DNA of 47,163 bases from Sphingopyxis sp. 2PD (lineage in GTDB: Bacteria > Pseudomonadota > Alphaproteobacteria > Sphingomonadales > Sphingomonadaceae), in assembly GCF_005503695.1 (NCBI RefSeq), contig NZ_SCMU01000024.1, forward strand, positions 1-47,163. The letters are read 5' to 3'. Position 1 is the first letter of the stretch. Every line of letters starts with the position of its first letter. The notes below the pieces were generated by a model that made no database searches, was not told where the DNA came from, and saw only the letters and a list, made by a program, of their open reading frames with translations. A program made the translations under genes and the position numbers. Shown here one piece after another: positions 14,980 to 22,308 of the stretch.

Positions 14980-17526
14980 CTATTCCTTGGCCACGACCGT
15001 ATCGTACAAGCCGTAATGGGTCAGCCCTTCGTGGCTCTCGATGCCGGTATATCGCAGCGAGGCGTCCTCGTAGCGACGGAACGCAAAGACAGCTTCGTTC
15101 ATGCGCTCGGTGTTGAACACCTTGAGCCGAACAAGGAGGTGAAAATCCGCAACGGTTAGGCCGGTGACCGCATGGAATAGGTCGGGTTCCAGCTTGGTGA
15201 TAACGTCCTGTAGCGTGTTTTCGCGGAAGTCCGTCAGATACATGAAGGCCGGAATCCGGGTAGCGAACTTGATCAGCTTTTCCTGAACGAGCTTGCGCTT
15301 GGATTTATATTCCTTCTCCTCCTCGGTCAGTTCCTTCTTTTCCTTCGCGGATAATTCGCCACCTTGCTCCTTGGCCTTGTCTTTGAGGTCTTTGACCGCT
15401 TCGCTCTTGTTGATGATGGTTTCGATGATGTTGTCGCCAAGGGAGCGCCAGCCCTCGATGCGCTCCACCGCCGCCATCGCCTCGGGATTGTCGAGAACAC
15501 GTCGCAAGGTGTCGTTATCGACATTGACCAACAGCGCGGATTCCCATTTGCGCGCCAGCAGCGTGGCCGACGTTCCGGCCATCGCAATGTCGAGGATGCC
15601 GCCCGCGTCGATCTGGGTCATGTTCGCGCCGTCATAGGCAAGGACGGGCAGGAACGAGACAAGCTCGCGCACGGCGTTTTCGGGGTTCGCCTCTCCGGGC
15701 GACAGGCCGATGCCGTATTCGGACAACTGCCGCAAAGCCCGCGTGGGCGCGAAGTCGAACACGAAGCAAACGGGTTTTAGGATTTCCTCCTCGTTCGGAT
15801 TGTCGCCGTTGGGATTCTTTATCGACCACGGCGACTGCACACGGAACGCCGCCTGAAAATAGGTTTCAGGGGATTTCAGGTTCCGCAGCATCAAGATGGA
15901 TGACCATTGCGCCACGGTGACGCCAGTGGTCAGCTTGCCGCATGAGAGCGTGATGGTCTTGGTATCGAAGCCGCTGCCGACCGCCTGCCGGACGGGCGGC
16001 AATGCGTCCAGCCCTATCCCCGCTGCCGCCCCGGCGGACACGATGACGGCGTAATCGTGCCAAAATACGTTGTGCTTTTCTGCCAGCAGGTTCGCCATCG
16101 CATGACAGGCAGAGACATTGGGCAGGAACCAGAATGAATGTTGCAGATATGGCAGCAACCGCACATCGGAATACGGGAATGGCGGGCGCGTGCCGGTTTT
16201 CAGGCTTTCGACCGCCTGCGGCGCATAACCGCCACGGATAATGTCGAGCCATTTCTGCACATCGGTCTTGTGCTTAAACTCCGCCGCATCACCTGTGCCG
16301 CTGGCGGCGAAGAAAGCATTTAGGTCAAACTCGTCGAACTCCCCTGCACTGGCGATCGCCAGCAACTCGTCGGGCATTTGATATGTGAGAAGCCGCATTT
16401 GCGGCAATGCGCCATAGGGATTGCGCTTGCCCGGATTCTTCGCGGCGAACGCTGCCTTGGCCCGCTGTTCGTCGGTATAAGTCCAGTTGAATATCTGTTC
16501 CTCGATGAACTCGCCCGTGGCGAGCGCCTTGAACGGAGTGCCGGACAGATAGAGATACGCCCGCGTGGTGATCGGCAGAAACTCGGCCTCGCTTTCCGAC
16601 AGGACGCCCAAATCCTCGTTCACGTCCGCAAGGTCGGCAGCATATTCGATGCTGGCCTCCTTCTTGGCGACGGCGGCATCCTCGCCCTCGAAAAGCTCCT
16701 TGGCCGTCTCACGCCACGCTCCGAAATGATATTCGTCGAACACGACCAAATCCCAATTTGTCGTGTGGACCCATTCGTGGCGGGCCTTGATGTTTCCCGC
16801 CTTGTCGCGGCCAAGCAGGTCTTGGAACGACCCGAAAAAGACCACGGGCTTGTCGCGGTCGATCTGGCTGGGATCGCGCCCGGACTTGCGCGACAGATAT
16901 TGCCAGCCGTCAAAATCGACGTGGGATTCAAGGTCTGTCTGCCATGCGTCCTCGACGGCCGGCTTGAAGGTCAGGACAAGGACGCGCTTGGCGTCCAGCT
17001 TCTTCGCAAGCTGGTAGCTGGTGAAGGTTTTGCCGAACCGCATTTTTGCATTCCAGAGAAAGCGCGGGACGGCGTTGGCGTCCTCTTGCCAGCGGGATTG
17101 ATAGTAGGCGTAGGTCTGCTCCACCGCCCGTGCCTGCTCCTCGCGCGGCGAGAAGTCCTCGTGATGGGTGCCGGTGAACCGTTGGCCGGTGCGAAGCTCG
17201 GCCAGCACGGTTTTCACGTCCGCGACGGTGCATTGCATCCATTCAAGCTGGGGATTGGCGAAGCCCTTGCGCCGCAGCGCATCGCGGACGGCGTGATCGG
17301 TGATGATTCCCCCGTCATCTCGCTCGGCGATCTCGTCAAGCTCGATGGTGTAGTTCGCGATGGCGGCGGTTTTTAGCTGCTCCGCCACCCGATGCTTCAC
17401 GTTGCGAGTGGTCTGCCCGACTTTGAGCAAGCCGTCGTGCGCCGCGTCGGCGATGGCATAGGCGTAGATGCGAGGACGCGCTTCCGGCTTTGGGGTGAGG
17501 ATTTCCTCAATAGCGGGCTTATTCAT
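14980..17526 (-). CDS. GIY-YIG/T5orf172 nuclease-DExH helicase restriction protein
   Basis: The start at 17526 (MNKPAIEEILTPKPEARPRI) overlaps the upstream methylase stop by 8 nt and gives 848 aa. Residues about 18-55 (IYAYAI ... LLKVGQTTRNVKHRV) form a GIY-YIG-type nuclease half as in the T5orf172/MUG113 group. The superfamily 2 helicase core follows: Walker A MRFGKT at 162-167, DExH box DEYH at 264-267, motif III SGTP at 328-331, and a motif VI-like QAAFRVQSPW. A lysine/glutamate-rich coiled coil lies near residues 700-730. It is the presumed restriction subunit that translocates or unwinds DNA and cuts it. It has no PD-(D/E)XK motif that I can see. Confidence 0.85.
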   Translation of the reverse strand: MNKPAIEEILTPKPEARPRIYAYAIADAAHDGLLKVGQTTRNVKHRVAEQLKTAAIANYTIELDEIAERDDGGIITDHAVRDALRRKGFANPQLEWMQCTVADVKTVLAELRTGQRFTGTHHEDFSPREEQARAVEQTYAYYQSRWQEDANAVPRFLWNAKMRFGKTFTSYQLAKKLDAKRVLVLTFKPAVEDAWQTDLESHVDFDGWQYLSRKSGRDPSQIDRDKPVVFFGSFQDLLGRDKAGNIKARHEWVHTTNWDLVVFDEYHFGAWRETAKELFEGEDAAVAKKEASIEYAADLADVNEDLGVLSESEAEFLPITTRAYLYLSGTPFKALATGEFIEEQIFNWTYTDEQRAKAAFAAKNPGKRNPYGALPQMRLLTYQMPDELLAIASAGEFDEFDLNAFFAASGTGDAAEFKHKTDVQKWLDIIRGGYAPQAVESLKTGTRPPFPYSDVRLLPYLQHSFWFLPNVSACHAMANLLAEKHNVFWHDYAVIVSAGAAAGIGLDALPPVRQAVGSGFDTKTITLSCGKLTTGVTVAQWSSILMLRNLKSPETYFQAAFRVQSPWSIKNPNGDNPNEEEILKPVCFVFDFAPTRALRQLSEYGIGLSPGEANPENAVRELVSFLPVLAYDGANMTQIDAGGILDIAMAGTSATLLARKWESALLVNVDNDTLRRVLDNPEAMAAVERIEGWRSLGDNIIETIINKSEAVKDLKDKAKEQGGELSAKEKKELTEEEKEYKSKRKLVQEKLIKFATRIPAFMYLTDFRENTLQDVITKLEPDLFHAVTGLTVADFHLLVRLKVFNTERMNEAVFAFRRYEDASLRYTGIESHEGLTHYGLYDTVVAKE

Positions 17527-19126
17527 CAGTGGTGTCGTCCGATGGCCCCTCGTCCACCCAAGCATCTGCGTGGGCTGCGACCTGAGACTCGATGAAAGCA
17601 ATTTCTGCCTCACTCAGCCCATATCGCTGATAGAGCTTCTCATCGGTCCAAGGCTCTTCGAGCGGCAAGTCTGGCACGAAGGCATAAACATCGCGCGTGG
17701 CGTGTTGCGTTACTTTCCGCAGCGATACTAGAAAACGCACGAAACGAGTCCGCAGGTAGCCCGCGTAGCTCCTCGCCGCCGCTTCACTGTCAAAATGACC
17801 CGCGACAAGATAAGTTTCGGTGCAGGCAGTTCCCGGCTCCGCGATGATAGGCTTACTGAGGAATTTTGTTTCCACCGCCGCGCTTGTCCCCTGCACAGCG
17901 GTCATCAGCACTTTCCAATCGTCAACCCACTGTGGGTTGGTGGTTATGTCGGCGCGCTCTATCCAAGAAACCTTCTGTGAGCCGAACAGCTTTATCGCGT
18001 CGGAGAGTCCGTCCGCGCTCTGCTGGCCATGAAAGAAAGTGCGGAAACCAAATGGTTTACCGCTCGACACTCGGTTATCGAGGGTCGGCTCGCCTTCCGC
18101 TCTGACCTTTTCAAGAATTGGCACGGCTTCATTCCGCCGCACAAGAACATCATAAGCGTCAAGGTATCGCTCAACCATTGGCCCGGTTGGTTGTCCGTCC
18201 CAAATTGTCTGGAACTGGCACGGCCCTTGATAGCCACCGTCCCATACGAAGTATGATATGCCGCCACGGATTTTCACACCCGGAAACGCCTCATAGAGTT
18301 TTGGGTAATCGACGATGGCGCGTAGGTGCTTGTCTGTCAGCATTCGCTCGCGGAACTTGTCCAAGCCCTTGCCGCCAGTCATCCACCGGGATGGGGTCAC
18401 GAACACAGCATATTTGGGTTCCAGCGCCAGCGCCTGTTCCACAAACATCTGATAGATCGGCGCGGCGCTTGTTCCGAAACCTCCATCGTCCAACTGATAG
18501 GGAGGGTTTCCGATAATTACGTCGAACTGCATCTGTCCTCCGAAAAGCTCGCCGAGGTGAGCCTTTATGTCGTTGGTGTGAATGAACGCATAGGCGTGGG
18601 TTTCCATTTCCTCGCCACGATCCAGAACTTCCCTGCTAGCGCCGCAGAAGGTGCAACGGCCATCTTTCCACGTGTGTTCGATTCGCCCGAACCAGATATT
18701 TCCACCATCGGTGACGAAACCCCTCGCTACCGAATGTTCGCCATTGGCGTGCTTGGAACAATATAGGCTCCGTCGCGCCAGCAGGCTGGTCAATGTCGTG
18801 ATGCCGATACCGAACACCTGACGGGTAAGGATATGGTCCACCCGTGCTTGCAGGTCGGGGATTTCATCCGCCAGTCCGGCGATCAGCCGTGTAGTGATCT
18901 CCCGCAAGAACACGCCGGATTTGGTGAATGGGTCTAGGAACCTGACTGCGCTATCGGCCCAAATGCTTGCGCCACCGTTCCGCGCCGCCCATGCCTCCGT
19001 CAGTGCGTCCAACATCCGGTTGGCGAACTCCGGCGGCGTGAACACCTCGTCGTTGGAAAGGTTGGCGATGCAGGTCAAAACATCGGGATTGCGTCCCCGC
19101 AGCGTAAACCCCGCCTGTTCGCTCAT
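17519..19126 (-). CDS. Eco57I-type N6-adenine DNA methyltransferase
   Basis: A 535-aa gamma-class amino-methyltransferase. Motif I is FLDPFTKSGVF (63-73) and the catalytic motif IV is NPPY (207-210, in FDVIIGNPPY). Between them C123, C158 and C161, with nearby histidines, could form a small zinc site. The C-terminal half resembles target-recognition regions of Eco57I-like enzymes (MTGGKGLDKFRERMLTD, FPGVKIRGGISYFVWDGGY). It overlaps the upstream methylase by ATGA and the downstream helicase by 8 nt. The tight coupling argues for a stoichiometric complex. Confidence 0.9.
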   Translation of the reverse strand: MSEQAGFTLRGRNPDVLTCIANLSNDEVFTPPEFANRMLDALTEAWAARNGGASIWADSAVRFLDPFTKSGVFLREITTRLIAGLADEIPDLQARVDHILTRQVFGIGITTLTSLLARRSLYCSKHANGEHSVARGFVTDGGNIWFGRIEHTWKDGRCTFCGASREVLDRGEEMETHAYAFIHTNDIKAHLGELFGGQMQFDVIIGNPPYQLDDGGFGTSAAPIYQMFVEQALALEPKYAVFVTPSRWMTGGKGLDKFRERMLTDKHLRAIVDYPKLYEAFPGVKIRGGISYFVWDGGYQGPCQFQTIWDGQPTGPMVERYLDAYDVLVRRNEAVPILEKVRAEGEPTLDNRVSSGKPFGFRTFFHGQQSADGLSDAIKLFGSQKVSWIERADITTNPQWVDDWKVLMTAVQGTSAAVETKFLSKPIIAEPGTACTETYLVAGHFDSEAAARSYAGYLRTRFVRFLVSLRKVTQHATRDVYAFVPDLPLEEPWTDEKLYQRYGLSEAEIAFIESQVAAHADAWVDEGPSDDTTDE

Positions 19127-19776
19127 ACAGCCCCCTCCGTTTCGCCGCTCGCAAATCCTGCCAAATCGTGCACTGTCATCGGATCGTATGATCTGGTGGC
19201 TGTAAAAATATCGTGTGCCTTATGTCCGGCAAAGAGAGAGCCTTCCGCCGTGAGGCCAGCCATGCCGGTCAACACGTCCAGTCGGAAATCCCGGCGCTGG
19301 AACTTGCCTTTGCCTATATAGCCCCACTCCACGACGCTGATTGGATCACCCGCCATGTCGCGCATGGTCATCGCATCCCCATGCACGAGATTTAGGGACA
19401 GAACATAATAGGCGGCGCGGTATAGCTCGTCCGTCTCGGCCAGACCGAGATAGTCGGCAAAGACTTCAAGCATGTTCGCCCGACATTCCGCGATGTTGTC
19501 GTCCAGCAGTTCGATTCCATAGGCGCACATCACCGCCAACAGGGCATAATGCCGCTTCTCGAAATCCGACTTGCCGAATTTCAACTCCACGGCGGCGAGT
19601 TTGCGTTGCAGGATCGGCACGAGGAAATTGCCGCTGCCGCAGGCCGGTTCGAGAAAGCGCGCGTCGATCCGCTCCGTCTCGCCCTTTACGAGATCGAGCA
19701 TTTTCTCCACGAGCCAAGTCGGCGTGAACACCTCGCCATGATCTGCAACGCGCTTCTTAGACTTAATAAGATTCAT
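19123..19776 (-). CDS. Short N6-adenine DNA methylase subunit
   Basis: A 217-aa protein beginning MNLIKSKKRVADHGEVFTPT, the usual start of HsdM-like methylases in this gene arrangement. Motif I FLEPACGSGNFL is at 41-52. The protein has no (N/D)PP(Y/F) motif, so it can bind S-adenosylmethionine but probably does not methylate alone. The C-terminal part includes WGYIGKGKFQRRDFRLDVL. It is likely a partner of the downstream Eco57I-type enzyme. No clear Shine-Dalgarno site. Confidence 0.85.
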   Translation of the reverse strand: MNLIKSKKRVADHGEVFTPTWLVEKMLDLVKGETERIDARFLEPACGSGNFLVPILQRKLAAVELKFGKSDFEKRHYALLAVMCAYGIELLDDNIAECRANMLEVFADYLGLAETDELYRAAYYVLSLNLVHGDAMTMRDMAGDPISVVEWGYIGKGKFQRRDFRLDVLTGMAGLTAEGSLFAGHKAHDIFTATRSYDPMTVHDLAGFASGETEGAV

Positions 19777-19861
19777 CGGGAGCGATTGCTGGCTGGAGTA
19801 GAACTAGACAAGTCATTTTCGGGTGGTCCGCCACTGACCTCCGTGTCGCTCTGCTGCTTGT

Positions 19862-20146
19862 TCATTGGCCACCTTTCGACCGAGCAGTGGTTAGCAATGC
19901 TTTTGAAGGGCTTTCTGTAAAGGCAGGCTCGACCAATCCCAAGGCTATTTCGATTTCAGACAGGCGGCTCTCGATGGCTCCCAATCGATCCGTTTCGGAA
20001 ATCACGGGCGGACTTTGGAAGCTGCTCTCCAAACGGAAAACGATCTCCGAATTAAGGGTCCTGTTGTTCAGTTTCGCTGCGCCTTCGACCTTCCGCCGTA
20101 AATCAGCGGACAGGCGAACCTTCATGTCAGGAGGTGTTTTGTCCAT
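19862..20146 (-). CDS. Arc-like ribbon-helix-helix DNA-binding protein
   Basis: A 94-aa protein: MDKTPPDMKVRLSADLRRKV and GAAKLNNRTLNSEIVFRLES form the beta-strand and two helices of an Arc/MetJ-type RHH domain (residues about 5-45). A helical tail follows (ETDRLGAIESRLSEIEIALG). It precedes the methylase genes by 85 nt on the same strand and diverges from a second RHH gene at 20241. It is therefore a candidate controller of the restriction-modification operon, playing the part C proteins play elsewhere. Confidence 0.82.
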   Translation of the reverse strand: MDKTPPDMKVRLSADLRRKVEGAAKLNNRTLNSEIVFRLESSFQSPPVISETDRLGAIESRLSEIEIALGLVEPAFTESPSKALLTTARSKGGQ

Positions 20147-20230
20147 GGGGCATCATTAACCCCATGAAGGGGTTGACGGCAACCCAGCTCACCATCATAC
20201 CCATTATGGGTCTTATATTACCCCATAGGA
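20144..20230. promoter_or_regulatory. Operator cluster between divergent RHH genes
   Basis: The 94-nt gap holds AACCCC-ATGAA-GGGGTT (20158-20174), the perfect palindrome ACCCATTATGGGT (20199-20211) and further CCCAT/ATGGG half-sites at 20145-20150 and 20220-20226. Repeated half-sites are how RHH repressors bind. A possible plus-strand -35 TTGACG (20173-20178) with a weak -10 CATACC 17 nt later overlaps the sites, so binding could repress transcription. Confidence 0.6.
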
Positions 20231-20240
20231 GAACGAGCGA

Positions 20241-20387
20241 ATGAAAACCTGCGACATGAAGCTTCGTATGCCTCCCAAACTGAAGGCTATGCTGAAAGAC
20301 CGGGCGGACGCCAATCACCGCAAAATGAACGGCGAAATCATCGCGATTCTGGAGCGCGCGCTTCTCGCCCGGCAGGAAGCCGCGTGA
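20241..20387 (+). CDS. Small Arc-like ribbon-helix-helix protein, 48 aa
   Basis: Starts at 20241 with AGGAGA upstream and ends with TGA at 20385-20387. The protein MKTCDMKLRMPPKLKAMLKD then RADANHRKMNGEIIAILERA is almost entirely one RHH domain: a short strand (DMKLRMP), helix A (PKLKAMLKDRADA) and helix B (NGEIIAILERAL). Its TGA overlaps the ATG of the excisionase-like gene, so the two are coupled. It probably controls the xis-int genes and perhaps binds the same operators as the divergent RHH protein. No competing frame. Confidence 0.82.
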   Translation: MKTCDMKLRMPPKLKAMLKDRADANHRKMNGEIIAILERALLARQEAA

Positions 20388-20719
20388 TGCCCATACTTCC
20401 GACAGGACCACTGATGACCCCGGAGGAAGCAGCAGCTTGCCTCCATATGAGCAAGAAAACACTGATGACCCATGTCCAGGCTGGACGGCTCCGCTTCATC
20501 AACATCGGCACCCAGATACGGAAGCGATACCGCTTCACAACCAAAAATCTGGAGACCTTCATTCAAAACCAGAAGGAAATGGCAGCCCCTAAATGTCCAT
20601 CTACAAAAGCCCCAAAAGCCCATTCTACAGCTATGATTTCCAGCTCAACCGTCGCCGCTTTCACGGCACTACAAAAGCCAGAAACAAAAAGGATGCGGAG
20701 ATCGTCGAGCGCCAGATAA
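20387..20719 (+). CDS. Excisionase-like helix-turn-helix protein
   Basis: A 110-aa frame from the ATG at 20387, coupled by TGATG to the preceding RHH gene. The first 65 residues (MTPEEAAACLHMSKKTLMTH then VQAGRLRFINIGTQIRKRYR and FTTKNLETFI) are a MerR/excisionase-type winged HTH, which typically directs excision with the integrase. The C-terminal 40 residues, rich in Ser, Lys and Arg, lie in the 127 nt that overlap the integrase gene in another frame and look low in information. They may be real coding overlap or tolerated readthrough. Confidence 0.75.
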   Translation: MPILPTGPLMTPEEAAACLHMSKKTLMTHVQAGRLRFINIGTQIRKRYRFTTKNLETFIQNQKEMAAPKCPSTKAPKAHSTAMISSSTVAAFTALQKPETKRMRRSSSAR

Positions 20720-21729
20720 AGGCGCAGGCGAAAGTCGACATGGAACAGGAGCGGTTGACCGGGAACGGGCCGCTGACGATTGACATTGCAACAGGCCGAT
20801 ATTGGACTGAGGTGGGCCAATACCATTCCGGGAGCGGCGACACATGGACTAACCTGCAGCGGCTGATTGACTTTTTCGGCTCTGCCAAGCGGCTGGACGA
20901 GATTAGCGATCGGGAAGTCGCTGCTTTGGTCGCATGGCGCAGAGCGCAATTCGTTATGGTGAACAAGAGAGATGAGGACGGCAAACTTACACAATGCCCG
21001 GTCCGTCCTCTTGCGCCTGCCACTGTCAACCGCTCGACCATCTTGCCTCTGCGGGCCCTATTTGGACGTGCAAGCCGCGTATGGCGCTATCAGCTTCCCA
21101 TGGAACCTATGTGGCGCGATCATATGCTCGCCGAACCGGAAGAGCGCGTCCGCGAGCTACATGGCCATGAAGCCGCAGCTTTGGACCTTGCCATTCGCCC
21201 CGACTACAAGCCTTGGTTCCATTTTGCTTGTCTCACAGGTCTGCGGCTAGATGAAACTTTGATCCGGTGGAGCAACGTCAAATGGGAAGCCGGTTTAATC
21301 GTCACCACGGGCAAAGGTGGTAAAATCGTCAAAACGCACATTACCGATGAGGTCAAAGACCTGTTGGAGTCACTCAAAGGCGATCACGAGGAATATGTGT
21401 TCACCTACATCTGCCAACGACGCGGTAAGGGCCACGTCGTCGGCCAGCGTTATCCGATCGGGTACGAAAGCGCGAAAACGCAGTGGCGACGCACTCGCGA
21501 GCGGGCAAAACTCGTGGATTTCCGATTCCACGACATAAGGCATGATGTCGGGACCAAGCTGTTGCGCAAGACGGGAAATATGAAGTTGGTCCAAAAGGCA
21601 CTTAATCATTCGGACCTGAAAACAACCGCTCGCTACGCACATGTCTATGACGAAGACATTGCTGCCGCGCTTAGTGTTTTGGCGAAATCACAGAAAAAAT
21701 TACGGAATACAGATGGCGGGGCTGCATAA
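20593..21729 (+). CDS. int: Tyrosine integrase of the island
   Basis: A 378-aa integrase. The N terminus MSIYKSPKSPFYSYDFQLNR then RRFHGTTKARNKKDAE is the arm-binding type found in tRNA-targeting phage and island integrases. The catalytic set is Arg218 in TGLRLDET, Lys240 or Lys243 in TTGKGGK, His313/Arg316 in HDIRHD, His339 in ALNHSD and nucleophile Tyr348 in ARYAHVY. All are present. It ends 37 nt before the right 52-bp repeat, so it most likely recombines the tRNA-Pro-derived repeats. Integration in the 3' end of a tRNA gene is typical of the family. Confidence 0.95.
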   Translation: MSIYKSPKSPFYSYDFQLNRRRFHGTTKARNKKDAEIVERQIKAQAKVDMEQERLTGNGPLTIDIATGRYWTEVGQYHSGSGDTWTNLQRLIDFFGSAKRLDEISDREVAALVAWRRAQFVMVNKRDEDGKLTQCPVRPLAPATVNRSTILPLRALFGRASRVWRYQLPMEPMWRDHMLAEPEERVRELHGHEAAALDLAIRPDYKPWFHFACLTGLRLDETLIRWSNVKWEAGLIVTTGKGGKIVKTHITDEVKDLLESLKGDHEEYVFTYICQRRGKGHVVGQRYPIGYESAKTQWRRTRERAKLVDFRFHDIRHDVGTKLLRKTGNMKLVQKALNHSDLKTTARYAHVYDEDIAAALSVLAKSQKKLRNTDGGAA

Positions 21730-21766
21730 TGCATTGTAATGCAGCTATAAATAGATCACCATCTCC

Positions 21767-21818
21767 CACACTGGGGGTGTGGGGGTCGGAGGTTCGAATC
21801 CTCTCGTCCCGACCAATT
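21767..21818 (+). repeat. attR, duplicated 3' half of tRNA-Pro
   Basis: Identical to 6606-6657 over 52 bp. It lacks the acceptor 5' strand and D arm, so it is not a functional tRNA. It marks the right edge of the island, just upstream of the EF-hand gene. About 25-37 nt before it, TGCATT-GT-AATGCA forms a small imperfect palindrome that could be an integrase arm or core site. Confidence 0.94.
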
Positions 21819-21880
21819 TCCAAACCAGCAAATCTTGGTAAGCGGCGGGCGGCGGCCACAGCCGCCACCCGCGCGCAGGC

Positions 21881-22210
21881 TTAGTTCGCAGCCGTCGGCG
21901 CTTCGGCCGGCGGTTCCGATGCGCGCGCATCGCGCATCGCCGCGATTTCGGCCTTGTCGATCACGCCATCCTGGTTGGCGTCGACATGCTTGATGAACGC
22001 ATCGACCTTTTCGGGCGACGCCAGCGTCGGGTCGCCCTGACGCTGCGCGCGCATTTCGGCCATCCGGGTCACTTCGGCCTTGTCCAGCTTGCCGTCGCCG
22101 TTGGCGTCGATCATCGCAAAGATGCGGCCGTCGTCCGGCTTCGGCTGCGCGCTGGCGAGCGCCGGGAATGCCATCGCAAGCCCGGCGGCAGTCATCGTCA
22201 ATGTCTTCAT
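21881..22210 (-). CDS. Exported EF-hand calcium-binding protein
   Basis: A 109-aa protein with a signal peptide (MKTLTMTAAGLAMAFPALAS then AQP). Two EF-hand loops are clear: DANGDGKLDKAE and DANQDGVIDKAE, each with Asp/Asn at positions 1, 3 and 5 and Glu at 12. The tail is Ala/Pro-rich. It likely binds calcium in the periplasm; the specific role is unknown. It is the first host gene to the right of the island. Confidence 0.88.
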   Translation of the reverse strand: MKTLTMTAAGLAMAFPALASAQPKPDDGRIFAMIDANGDGKLDKAEVTRMAEMRAQRQGDPTLASPEKVDAFIKHVDANQDGVIDKAEIAAMRDARASEPPAEAPTAAN

Positions 22211-22308
22211 AGTCTATCCTTTGGTGATGGTCGGCAAAGTCGCCGGGATACCCCGCGCCGACATGACAGCTTCGACGTCGCAAAACTATGGCAGCCGGAC
22301 TCGGTTCG

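Larger units (their letters stand above)
6606..21818. mobile_element. tRNA-Pro-integrated genomic island, about 15.2 kb
   Basis: Two identical 52-bp direct repeats, 6606-6657 and 21767-21818, bracket the region. The left copy lies in an intact tRNA-Pro gene; the right copy is only its 3' half. A tyrosine integrase (20593-21729) ends 37 nt before the right repeat. Between the repeats are a second recombinase, a restriction-modification operon, a protease cassette, RHH and XRE regulators and unknown genes. There are no capsid, portal, relaxase or conjugation genes, so it is neither a complete prophage nor a self-transmissible ICE. The best reading is an integrase-mobilised defence island. The base composition looks less GC-rich than the flanks. 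Confidence 0.93.

Noticed and set aside
21767..21818. A second tRNA-Pro gene
   Set aside because: Only the 3' half from the anticodon stem onward is present; the acceptor 5' strand and D arm are missing, so it is attR.
6578..21818. Complete prophage or self-transmissible ICE
   Set aside because: Integrase and excisionase-like genes are present, but there is no terminase, portal, capsid, tail, relaxase or type IV secretion gene.
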